Positions 1 to 8,752 of a stretch of DNA of 64,000 nucleotides are shown one piece after another. The position numbers and the translations under genes are program-made. The notes under the pieces were generated by a model. That model saw only the letters and a list, made by a program, of their open reading frames with translations. It did no database searches and had not been told where the DNA came from. The DNA comes from an uncultured Lachnospiraceae bacterium (GTDB lineage Bacteria; Bacillota; Clostridia; Lachnospirales; Lachnospiraceae): positions 45,928-109,927 of the forward strand of contig CAJLRL010000005.1 in NCBI GenBank assembly GCA_905209075.1. The letters run 5' to 3'. Every line of letters begins with the position of its first letter. Position 1 is the first letter of the stretch.

Positions 1-2
1 TA

Positions 3-74
3 AAAGTTAGAGCTGAGTATTATGACGCAGACGGAACTCTTATTTATAAGGCAGAATTTGTATCAGCAAATTAA
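3..74 (+). CDS. C-terminal end of an unidentified protein cut by the window edge
   Basis: The first 72 bases read as 23 codons plus TAA on the plus strand, with residues such as YYDADGTLIYKAEF that look like the last beta hairpin of a small domain. A strong intrinsic terminator follows 20 bases later, which supports a real gene end. Nothing upstream is visible, so I cannot assign a family or function. Confidence 0.5.
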   Translation, partial: KVRAEYYDADGTLIYKAEFVSAN

Positions 75-95
75 TTTTACTGTATAATAAACCAA

Positions 96-131
96 AGACA
101 TCATGTCCCGGAAGGCATGATGTCTTTTTTA
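96..131 (+). terminator. Intrinsic terminator of the partial plus-strand gene
   Basis: Arms AGACATCATG and CATGATGTCT enclose a short loop and are followed by a run of six T on the plus strand. It separates the partial gene from the convergent riboflavin operon, whose last gene ends at 200. Confidence 0.85.
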
Positions 132-199
132 TATAGCTTATATAACTTTCATTTTATCTTGCTTCTTTTGTCTGACTGTAATCTTTTATAGATTTTGTT

Positions 200-664
200 T
201 TATCCGATCTTTTTTATGAGATTTACCATTTCGATCGCACCAAGTGCGCAGTCATATCCTTTATTTCCAGCCTTTGTGCCAGCTCTCTCGATCGCCTGCT
301 CGATGTTTTCTGTTGTCACAACTCCAAACATTACCGGTATTTCACTCTCAAGCGATACTGTGGCAATTCCCTTTGATACTTCATTACATACATAATCATA
401 ATGGCTTGTTGCCCCTCTTATTACCGCTCCAAGGCAGATCACGGCGTCATATTTACCGCTTTTTGCCATTTTTTTTGCGATAAGAGGAATCTCGAATGCT
501 CCCGGAACCCATGCTACATCAATATCCTGCTCTTTTACATCATGTCTTAAAAGTCCGTCCATTGCGCCGCCTAAGAGTTTTGATGTGATAAATTCGTTAA
601 ACCTTGCTACCACGATTCCTACTTTGATTCCATCCTGTGTCATTTTTCCTTCAAATGTGCTCAT
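200..664 (-). CDS. ribH: 6,7-dimethyl-8-ribityllumazine synthase
   Basis: Lumazine synthase condenses 5-amino-6-ribitylaminouracil with 3,4-dihydroxy-2-butanone 4-phosphate in the cytoplasm, the penultimate step of riboflavin synthesis. The 154-residue length is usual. Visible family motifs are VARFNEFIT near the N-terminus, VPGAFEIPL, and GAVIRGATSHYDYV, which contains the catalytic-region histidine. AAAGGAG precedes the ATG at good spacing. It is the last gene of the operon ribD-ribE-ribBA-ribH and should share the FMN riboswitch control at about 4 kb. Confidence 0.96.
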   Translation of the reverse strand: MSTFEGKMTQDGIKVGIVVARFNEFITSKLLGGAMDGLLRHDVKEQDIDVAWVPGAFEIPLIAKKMAKSGKYDAVICLGAVIRGATSHYDYVCNEVSKGIATVSLESEIPVMFGVVTTENIEQAIERAGTKAGNKGYDCALGAIEMVNLIKKIG

Positions 665-758
665 TTTTATTCTCCTTTATTATCTTGATTTCTTCCCATA
701 TGAATAGGGAAAATTTGTAACTGTCCAATACAGAACAGTTATGAAAATTTTATATATT

Positions 759-1955
759 TTAGTATGAGAGTATATGTCCCATACGGTTCTGCTTTGTTTT
801 CAGATAAAACAGATCATGCGCAGTCGCATTCATCTGGATCGGAACCCTCTGTGTTATTTCCATTCCAAACTCAGACAGCTGATATACTTTATCCGGGTTA
901 TTTGTGAGAAGTCTAAGGCTCTTTACTCCAAGTTCCCTAAGAATCTGTGCCCCTATGTAGTATTCTCTTTCATCACCGGCAAAGCCTAATGCAAGATTTG
1001 CTTCCAGCGTATCCATTCCCTGTTCCTGAAGCTCATAAGCCCTCAATTTATTGATAAGTCCGATTCCTCGTCCTTCCTGTCTCATATATAGAAGTATTCC
1101 TCGTCCTTCTTTTTCGATCTGCGTCATTGCTGCTGCAAACTGTTGTCCACAATCGCATCTTAATGAACCAAATGTGTCACCTGTCAGACATTCCGAATGC
1201 ACACGGCATAATACATCGTTGCCGTCTCCTATCTCACCCTTTACAAGCGCTACATGATGCTCCCCATTTAACCTGTTTACAAAACCATAGGCTTTGAAGT
1301 CGCCATATTTTGTAGGCATATTTACTTTTGTCACCTGATCTACTAGCTTTTCATGTATTTTTCTGTATTCCTGTAATGCTGATATTGTTATAAACTTTAT
1401 ATTCCATTTTTCTGCAAGCTCCATAAGCTCCGGTGTTCTCATCATCGTTCCGTCTTCACGCATTATCTCACAACAAAGACCACATTCCTTTAGTCCTGCC
1501 AGCCGGCAGAGATCTACAGTCGCTTCCGTATGTCCGTTTCTCTCAAGCACACCATTTTTCTTCGAAAGAAGAGGAAACATATGTCCCGGTCTTCTGAAAT
1601 CTTCAGGTTTTGCATTATCTTCTACACATTTCATTGCAGTGATAGATCTTTCTGCAGCAGATATCCCAGTTGTTGTAGATACATGATCGATCGAAACTGT
1701 AAATGCCGTCTCGTGATTATCAGTATTTTCCTGTACCATCTGCGGAAATCTGAGTTTTTTTACATATTTCTCAGACATTGGCATACATATAAGACCTTTT
1801 CCGTGCATAGCCATAAAATTAATATTCTCTGTTGTCGCAAATTCCGCTGCACAGATGAAATCGCCCTCGTTTTCCCTGTCTTCATCGTCTGTTACAAGTA
1901 TTATCTTTCCATTTCTAAGCTCTTCTAAAGCTTCTTCTACTGTATTAAATTCCAT
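759..1955 (-). CDS. ribBA: Bifunctional DHBP synthase / GTP cyclohydrolase II
   Basis: The N-terminal half (about residues 1-200) is 3,4-dihydroxy-2-butanone 4-phosphate synthase, with the acidic metal-binding motif DDEDRENEGD. The C-terminal half is GTP cyclohydrolase II, with the zinc cysteines in HSECLTGDTFGSLRCDCG and the RQEGRGIGL motif. Together they supply both branches of riboflavin synthesis. The 398-residue length matches the fused family. The start has AAAAGGAG upstream. It sits between ribE and ribH, about 95 bases before ribH. Confidence 0.96.
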   Translation of the reverse strand: MEFNTVEEALEELRNGKIILVTDDEDRENEGDFICAAEFATTENINFMAMHGKGLICMPMSEKYVKKLRFPQMVQENTDNHETAFTVSIDHVSTTTGISAAERSITAMKCVEDNAKPEDFRRPGHMFPLLSKKNGVLERNGHTEATVDLCRLAGLKECGLCCEIMREDGTMMRTPELMELAEKWNIKFITISALQEYRKIHEKLVDQVTKVNMPTKYGDFKAYGFVNRLNGEHHVALVKGEIGDGNDVLCRVHSECLTGDTFGSLRCDCGQQFAAAMTQIEKEGRGILLYMRQEGRGIGLINKLRAYELQEQGMDTLEANLALGFAGDEREYYIGAQILRELGVKSLRLLTNNPDKVYQLSEFGMEITQRVPIQMNATAHDLFYLKTKQNRMGHILSY

Positions 1956-1993
1956 AATCCTTCTATCTCCTTTTTTATATTTGCCGGCATTTA

Positions 1994-2677
1994 CTAATAT
2001 CCATATTTCGCCAGAAAATCTTTCGTTATCGTACTTTTCTTTGTATTATCTTTTTGCCTTGCTCCTATCAGCCCGTTAGTTTCTTCATCCTGCACATACA
2101 ACAGCTTTTCGACGTATTTTCCGATTATATCGTTTTCAAGATTTACTATATCGCCTTCTTTTCTGTCCTTTAATACTGTCTGGCTTACAGTATGTGGGAT
2201 TGCTGATATGGAGAAATTATTATCTTCTACCTTTGCAACTGTAAGGCTTATCCCGTCAACCGTTATTGAACCTTTTTCAACGACATACCGCATGATATGT
2301 GGAGATGCTTCTATTTTGTACCAGATGGCATTGTCATCTTTTTTCTTTCCTGCTATCGTTCCAGTTCCGTCCACATGTCCTGCAACGATATGTCCTCCGA
2401 ATCTGCCATCTGCTGCCATTGCACGTTCCAGATTTACTTCTGACCCCTTTACTGCTTCAGCAAGCGATGAGCGGCTAAGTGTTTCATGCATTACATCAGC
2501 CTGAAATGCATTATTCATAAGCTTTGTAACCGTAAGACATATTCCATTTACAGCTATGCTGTCTCCTATCTTTGTCCCCTGCAGGACTTTTTCTGCTGAT
2601 ATCGTCAAAACCGCTGAATTTCTACCGCGGGATATTGATTCTATCTTTCCTATTTCTTCAACTATTCCCGTAAACAT
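1994..2677 (-). CDS. ribE: Riboflavin synthase alpha chain
   Basis: Riboflavin synthase dismutates two molecules of 6,7-dimethyl-8-ribityllumazine to riboflavin. The protein opens with the diagnostic MFTGIVEEIG and has two lumazine-binding repeats (about 1-95 and 96-195), each with an ICLT or ISLT segment and a G-H-V-D or P-H-T-V element. At 227 residues it is slightly longer than usual, with a C-terminal extension of about 25 polar residues of no obvious role. Its start overlaps the 3' end of ribD by 20 bases, indicating translational coupling. The gene is also called ribC in some species. Confidence 0.95.
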   Translation of the reverse strand: MFTGIVEEIGKIESISRGRNSAVLTISAEKVLQGTKIGDSIAVNGICLTVTKLMNNAFQADVMHETLSRSSLAEAVKGSEVNLERAMAADGRFGGHIVAGHVDGTGTIAGKKKDDNAIWYKIEASPHIMRYVVEKGSITVDGISLTVAKVEDNNFSISAIPHTVSQTVLKDRKEGDIVNLENDIIGKYVEKLLYVQDEETNGLIGARQKDNTKKSTITKDFLAKYGY

Positions 2678-3776
2678 TATTTAAAACCTCACTCTCTATA
2701 AGCAGATCATCGCCCAGCATCATAACTTTTCCATTTTTAAGCAAAGCCGCATTCTGCGGACAATCTGTTCCACGCCCCTCTATCGGAGTTTTCGCTTCTT
2801 TCCCACCGAATAACTTTGGAGCTATGTATGTATATACTTTATTTACTATTCCGCTATCGAGTGCTGACCAGTTAAGGGTTCCTCCGCCCTCAAGCAGAAT
2901 ACTGTCAATATCTCTTTTACCAAGCTCATACATCAGTTCATTAAGGCCTATGTGTCCGTCCCTTTTTCCGATGCATAATGTCTCAACTCCATTTGCCTTT
3001 AATTTTTCGATCTTGTCCAAAAGCCCAGCCTTATTATCTTCGCAGTATACTACTATTGTAGGAACATCTTTTGCAGTTTTTACTATCTGTGAATCCAATG
3101 GTATGCGAAGATCACTGTCACATATTATCCTTACCGGATCTATACCATCCTCAAGCCTGCACGTAAGAAGAGGATCATCCGCAAGCACGGTCCCTATTCC
3201 TGCCATTATTGCTTTGTATCTGTGACGCAGCTTATGAACATGTTCCCTTGCTTTTTCACCTGTTATCCACTTTGAAAGCCCTTTATATGTGGCTATCTTT
3301 CCATCCATTGTCATGGCGTATTTCATCGCCACAAATGGTCTTTTATGCTGTATGTAATACATAAATATTTCATTTAATTTATCGCATTCATCTTTTAGTA
3401 CATTTTCGACAACTTCTATTCCGTGTTCCCTAAGAATCTGTATTCCTTTTCCTGCAACAAGCGGATTAGGATCACCTGATCCGACGATCACACGCTTTAT
3501 CTTTGCCTCAATTATCGCATTTACACACGGCGGCTGCTTTCCATAATGACAGCATGGCTCAAGCGTGACATACATATCAGCTCCCTCTGCAGACTGCGTA
3601 CAATGTTTTAATGCATTTCTTTCTGCATGAAGATCTCCATATTTTTCATGCCATCCCTCTGCAATGATTTCGCCATCTTTAACAATGACTGCACCTACCA
3701 TGGGATTAGGTGATACAAACCCTTCACCTTTTTTTGCAAGCTCAAGTGCCCTTTTCATATAATCTTTGTCATCCAT
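2658..3776 (-). CDS. ribD: Bifunctional diaminohydroxyphosphoribosylaminopyrimidine deaminase / reductase
   Basis: The N-terminal zinc deaminase domain (about residues 1-145) shows HAERNAL and EPCCHYGKQPPC, the His, Glu and Cys ligands of the cytidine-deaminase fold. The C-terminal reductase (about 150-372) carries GKIAT, a nucleotide-binding GIGTVLADDP segment and LLEGGGTLN. It performs the second and third steps of riboflavin synthesis. It is the first gene of the operon; GGGAGG lies upstream of the ATG, and two leader hairpins and an FMN aptamer precede it. Confidence 0.96.
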   Translation of the reverse strand: MDDKDYMKRALELAKKGEGFVSPNPMVGAVIVKDGEIIAEGWHEKYGDLHAERNALKHCTQSAEGADMYVTLEPCCHYGKQPPCVNAIIEAKIKRVIVGSGDPNPLVAGKGIQILREHGIEVVENVLKDECDKLNEIFMYYIQHKRPFVAMKYAMTMDGKIATYKGLSKWITGEKAREHVHKLRHRYKAIMAGIGTVLADDPLLTCRLEDGIDPVRIICDSDLRIPLDSQIVKTAKDVPTIVVYCEDNKAGLLDKIEKLKANGVETLCIGKRDGHIGLNELMYELGKRDIDSILLEGGGTLNWSALDSGIVNKVYTYIAPKLFGGKEAKTPIEGRGTDCPQNAALLKNGKVMMLGDDLLIESEVLNNVYGNS

Positions 3777-3810
3777 AATTCAGCCTCCCAAAATAGAATT
3801 GAATGATCAA

Positions 3811-3843
3811 AAGCCCCAAACTATAACTGTCCGGGGCTTTTCT
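3811..3843 (-). terminator. Second leader hairpin, just upstream of ribD
   Basis: Arms AAAAGCCCC and GGGGCTTTT enclose a 15-base loop about 35 bases before the ribD start. The T-run on the minus strand is only four bases, so it may be a weak terminator or an RNA-stability or translation element. It follows the stronger hairpin nearer the aptamer. Confidence 0.55.
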
Positions 3844-3872
3844 TAATTGAAAATATATAATGTCTTTTAAAC

Positions 3873-3907
3873 AAAAAACTCTGGAATGTATCATACACTC
3901 CAGAGTA
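3873..3907 (-). terminator. Riboswitch expression-platform terminator
   Basis: On the minus strand ACTCTGGA and TCCAGAGT form a perfect stem followed by TTTTTTG. It lies about 60 bases downstream of the FMN aptamer, the usual place for the ligand-stabilised terminator of a transcription-attenuating RFN element. Confidence 0.8.
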
Positions 3908-3968
3908 AATATCTGTTATTCATATTGACATATCATGTTATGTAAAACATACCATATATCAAAATACC

Positions 3969-4077
3969 ATTTCTTCTTTCATCCAGACTTTACTGTCGGC
4001 TTCGGAGTCTCACCGAATCATGCCTTGCGGCTCGTGGGCTATACCACCGGTAGGGAATCACACCCTGCCCTGAAGAT
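3969..4077 (-). promoter_or_regulatory. FMN riboswitch (RFN element)
   Basis: Read on the minus strand the segment holds the RFN core: CAGGGCAGGGTG, a CCTACCGGTGG helix strand, AGCCCACGAGCC, and near the 3' end CGGTGAGACTCCG and AGTCTGGATG. Flanking TCTTC and GAAGA can close P1. Position, between a strong promoter and ribD, agrees with control of riboflavin synthesis by FMN. Confidence 0.95.
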
Positions 4078-4101
4078 TTATTAAATTATTAACTAAGATC
4101 T

Positions 4102-4130
4102 AGTATAGACATTGCGTTGTTTATTGTCAA
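4102..4130 (-). promoter_or_regulatory. Promoter of the rib operon
   Basis: Minus-strand TTGACA, a 17-base spacer and TATACT lie immediately upstream of the FMN aptamer, so transcription would start about 20 bases before it. Confidence 0.8.
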
Positions 4131-4135
4131 TATGT

Positions 4136-5602
4136 TTATACGATCTTCTTTAGATCATTTGTTATCGTAAAAATTTTGTTGAGGATAACATTCATATCTG
4201 AAAGAGCATCCATGCTTTCCTGACATATCTGATTACAGTTCTCAGACGAGGCTGCAACCTCCTCACTTGTCGCTGAAAGATTAGTTATGCTATCTGTTAT
4301 ATGGCTGTTAGATGTAAGTATTTCATCGATCGCACCGGAAAGATTCTCGATTGTTTCATACAGAAAATCTGTCTTTTCTATGACAGAATCAAATACACTT
4401 TTTGTATTATCTATCATCTCATTCTGTTCTTCAACAAATGTTGCAGATTTTTCCATATTATCTGATGCCTCGGATACTTTTTCTGTAAGCTTCTCAATTA
4501 TCTTTGTGATCTGCTCTGTGGCAGCTTTTGTTTCATCTGAAAGATTTCGGATCTCATCAGCTACAACCGCAAAGCCCTTTCCTGCTTCCCCTGCTCTTGC
4601 AGCCTCAATTGATGCATTAAGGGACAACAAATTTGTCTGTTGTGAAATTCCTAGAATCGTTGCTATTATTGATTCAACTTCCTTTATGCTGTCATCAAGT
4701 TCCGCAGTATTATCCTTTGTCTGGCGTGTTACTTCTGAGGTTTTTACTGCTTTATCCCTAAGTGAAAGTATCAGATCAACGCCTTCCACAATAGCTTTCT
4801 TTGACTGCGCAGCGCTTTCTTTCATTTCATTAGTCTGTTTTTCGGCATTATCTATATTTACCTGTATGTCATTTGTTTTTTCTGTCTGTGTTTCGATAGC
4901 CTCAGCCGTACATTTTACGCTTTCTGCAATTTCACTTACAGAATTTTTTGTGCCATCCATGCTCTCTGTAAGGCTGCCCGCCTTTTCCTTAGCTTCGTCA
5001 AGATTATTTATAAGCTCCTGTGTGTCATTTTTAATCTGTTCGGCAATATTGCTCTGGCTTTCCATCTGACGTACTATTTCATCATGGTTCTCATCTGTAT
5101 GTTTTGACAAGGCTTTTACAACTATACATGTAGCTATGCAGAAGACGATAGTATATACGATCTGCATAACGCATTGCTCCAGAACCCCCGGATATGACAT
5201 AACGTTTTTGATTCCGGCTATGATGTTAAGTAAAACACTGACAGCCATAACTATCTGCGTAAGCTTTACGCTCATATAAACGATTGCACTAAGCATTATC
5301 GGGAATACAAGTGCATACGTATATGTATGTCTCTGTGTCAGAATCGTAACAGCATACTCTAACAGCATACAGCCTATGCACACATAGCTGTTCTTTTCTA
5401 TATTTTTGAATTTGAAATAACATAAAATAAATGCTATGAATATTATTACACTTACAATAGCACGTGGTATAACTATAGACAGGTCTGCGGTTTTGTCAAC
5501 GAGGCCGAGTAACGCTAAAATCGTCGAATATCCAATGATAATTATTCCAAGTACAAGTGTTATATGATTTTTTTCTTTTTGCTGACGTTCTTTGATACTC
5601 AT
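4136..5602 (-). CDS. Methyl-accepting chemotaxis protein with polytopic membrane sensor
   Basis: The first 160 residues or so form about six hydrophobic segments with little extracellular sequence, unlike the classic two-TM receptors. The rest is a long coiled-coil signalling domain whose hairpin tip has the conserved ISQQTNLLSLNASIEAARAGE and GFAVVADEIRNLS. It should signal to CheA and CheW. I chose the internal ATG at 5602 (488 residues) because GGAGG sits eight bases before it, while the ATG five codons earlier overlaps that Shine-Dalgarno. No other che genes are near. The ligand is unknown. Confidence 0.9.
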   Translation of the reverse strand: MSIKERQQKEKNHITLVLGIIIIGYSTILALLGLVDKTADLSIVIPRAIVSVIIFIAFILCYFKFKNIEKNSYVCIGCMLLEYAVTILTQRHTYTYALVFPIMLSAIVYMSVKLTQIVMAVSVLLNIIAGIKNVMSYPGVLEQCVMQIVYTIVFCIATCIVVKALSKHTDENHDEIVRQMESQSNIAEQIKNDTQELINNLDEAKEKAGSLTESMDGTKNSVSEIAESVKCTAEAIETQTEKTNDIQVNIDNAEKQTNEMKESAAQSKKAIVEGVDLILSLRDKAVKTSEVTRQTKDNTAELDDSIKEVESIIATILGISQQTNLLSLNASIEAARAGEAGKGFAVVADEIRNLSDETKAATEQITKIIEKLTEKVSEASDNMEKSATFVEEQNEMIDNTKSVFDSVIEKTDFLYETIENLSGAIDEILTSNSHITDSITNLSATSEEVAASSENCNQICQESMDALSDMNVILNKIFTITNDLKKIV

Positions 5603-5654
5603 TTCTAGATCCTCCATTCTCTAGTGATTCCTGTATAAGTAGTTGTTTAGTACT

Positions 5655-5683
5655 ATTATACTTCTCTGTTTTTTATATGTCCA
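5655..5683 (-). promoter_or_regulatory. Sigma-A-type promoter of the chemoreceptor gene
   Basis: Minus-strand TGGACA, 17 bases, TATAAT, about 55 bases before the start codon. No sigma-28-type GCCGATAA motif is seen here, in contrast to the gene at 61.7 kb. Confidence 0.65.
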
Positions 5684-5730
5684 TAAAAAATTTTATGAAT
5701 CTTCATACAATTATCTTCAATTAAAAGATC

Positions 5731-5772
5731 AAAAAAACCCCACATGTTTGCGGGTTTCCGCAACATGTGGGG
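5731..5772 (-). terminator. Intrinsic terminator of gdhA
   Basis: A 35-base inverted repeat with arms CCCCACATGTT and AACATGTGGGG, followed on the minus strand by seven T. It lies 25 bases after the gdhA stop. Confidence 0.92.
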
Positions 5773-5796
5773 TAACTTATTTCAAATAACTATTAA

Positions 5797-7155
<1,359 letters not shown>

Positions 7156-7264
7156 TTTTATATCTCCTTTATAAAATTATTTTTCACATCAACAAGTTTA
7201 TTTTATAAAAATTTATTGCTTTAATCAAGTAAATTTTGAAGGATTGATATAAAAATTATTCATT

Positions 7265-7759
7265 TTACTTATTATCCTCATTTATATTATCCCAGTTTTG
7301 GTATTGATTCTCTTCATCATCTGAATATACAACCTTGAAGTAATCAGATAATTTTGCAAGTGCATTGACCAAAACTTTCAATTCTTCAGGATTCATACCA
7401 TCTTTTATGTGTTCTATCATATGCTCATGAAACTGCTCATGATGATAGAAAGCACTCTTTCCTTTATCAGTTAATGACAGCTTTACTACCCTCTTATCCT
7501 CATCACTTCGTATTCTGCTTACATAGCCCTTTCTCGTAAGACCATCAATCGCCTTCGTAAGTGTTCCAAGCGTGATCGACATCAGAGCTGCAACCGTACC
7601 GGAACGTTTCGGTTCATCTACACCGATTGCCTCGATTATGTGCATATCATTTATTGAAATATCTGAAAACTCTTCAGTAATAAGGCAGCGCGCCTCTATT
7701 TCCATAAGATCCTTGAACAGACCTACAAGTAATTCGTTTAAAGTTTCTTCTGCTGTCAT
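7265..7759 (-). CDS. fabT: MarR-family fatty acid synthesis repressor (FabT-like)
   Basis: The 164-residue protein has a MarR winged helix, with DISINDMHIIEAIG before the helix-turn-helix, LGTLTKAIDGLTRKGY as the recognition region and RSDEDKRVVKLSLTDKG as the wing. These segments resemble streptococcal FabT, which represses fab genes with acyl-ACP as co-repressor. Here the gene is last in the fab operon, 16 bases after fabH, rather than first as in streptococci. The palindromic TTTGA/TCAAA sites at the acpP promoter are its likely operator. Confidence 0.85.
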   Translation of the reverse strand: MTAEETLNELLVGLFKDLMEIEARCLITEEFSDISINDMHIIEAIGVDEPKRSGTVAALMSITLGTLTKAIDGLTRKGYVSRIRSDEDKRVVKLSLTDKGKSAFYHHEQFHEHMIEHIKDGMNPEELKVLVNALAKLSDYFKVVYSDDEENQYQNWDNINEDNK

Positions 7760-7775
7760 AATATACCTCTTCCTC

Positions 7776-8738
7776 TTACCATTCTATGGCACAGGCTCCC
7801 CATGTAAGTCCGGCACCAAATCCTGATAAAATTATTTTGTCCTCGGTCTTTATCATACCATCTTTGCAAACTTTATCAAGCAAAATCGGTACACTTGCAG
7901 CAGAAATATTACCACATTCCTGTAAATTTACAGGAAATTTTTCCATCGGCTGCTTAAGCCTCTTGGCAACCGACTCTATTATCCTGATATTTGCCTGATG
8001 GAGAAGATAAAGTGATACATCATCTCCGTTCCATCCTGTTTCTTCCAATAACTGTTTTATCGCAGCCGGCACAGTTTTTACAGCAAATTTGTATACAGAT
8101 CTTCCATCCATAGTCACATATCCCGGCTTATTTTCAGCCTTGTTTTCGACAAATGGATTTAATACCGGGCGGTTATCTGCATCAAGTGCTTTTCCACCTG
8201 CTCCGTCAGACCCCTGTACAAAAGCCTTAAATGAATCCCCTTCATCTGAAACAACTGCAGCCCCCGCTCCATCTCCAAAAAGAACACACGTACTTCTATC
8301 ATTCCAATCCATTATCTTTGAGAGCACCTCTGCACCTAAGATAACTGCTTTATGAAATCTTCCTGTCTTAAAATAAGCATCTGCTGTTGCAAGTGCAAAT
8401 AAAAATCCTGAACATGCTGCATTTATATCAAATGCCACTGCACTGTCTGCCCCGATCTCTGCCTGGATCTGACACGCAAGAGACGGTACTATTTTATCCC
8501 CTGTAACGCTCGCCGCTATAATAAGGTCGATTTCACTTCCATCTGTTCCGGCATCTGAAAGAGCAGCCTTTACTGCTTCAACTGCAAGCGATGTTGTTGT
8601 TTCGGTTGTAGCAATATGGCGTTTTCTGATCCCGGTTCTTGAACTTATCCACTCATCTGACGTGTCCATGATCGCCGCAAGGTCATCGTTAGTTACAACC
8701 TTTTGCGGCAGCGAACTTCCTGTTCCTATTATCTTCAT
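7776..8738 (-). CDS. fabH: 3-oxoacyl-ACP synthase III
   Basis: FabH starts type II fatty acid synthesis by condensing an acyl-CoA with malonyl-ACP. The catalytic triad is visible: Cys in AACSGFLFAL, His in LLHQANIRI and Asn in GNISAAS. Its length of 320 residues is typical. It follows accDA by 14 bases and precedes fabT, in the fatty acid operon. Primer preference (acetyl-CoA or branched) cannot be read from sequence. Confidence 0.95.
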   Translation of the reverse strand: MKIIGTGSSLPQKVVTNDDLAAIMDTSDEWISSRTGIRKRHIATTETTTSLAVEAVKAALSDAGTDGSEIDLIIAASVTGDKIVPSLACQIQAEIGADSAVAFDINAACSGFLFALATADAYFKTGRFHKAVILGAEVLSKIMDWNDRSTCVLFGDGAGAAVVSDEGDSFKAFVQGSDGAGGKALDADNRPVLNPFVENKAENKPGYVTMDGRSVYKFAVKTVPAAIKQLLEETGWNGDDVSLYLLHQANIRIIESVAKRLKQPMEKFPVNLQECGNISAASVPILLDKVCKDGMIKTEDKIILSGFGAGLTWGACAIEW

Positions 8739-8752
8739 AATATACAGCCTTT

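Noticed and set aside
7200..7260. Terminator after the gdhA promoter region and fabT
   Set aside because: An AAAATTTA/TAAATTTT stem is present but purely A/T with a long loop; too weak to call.
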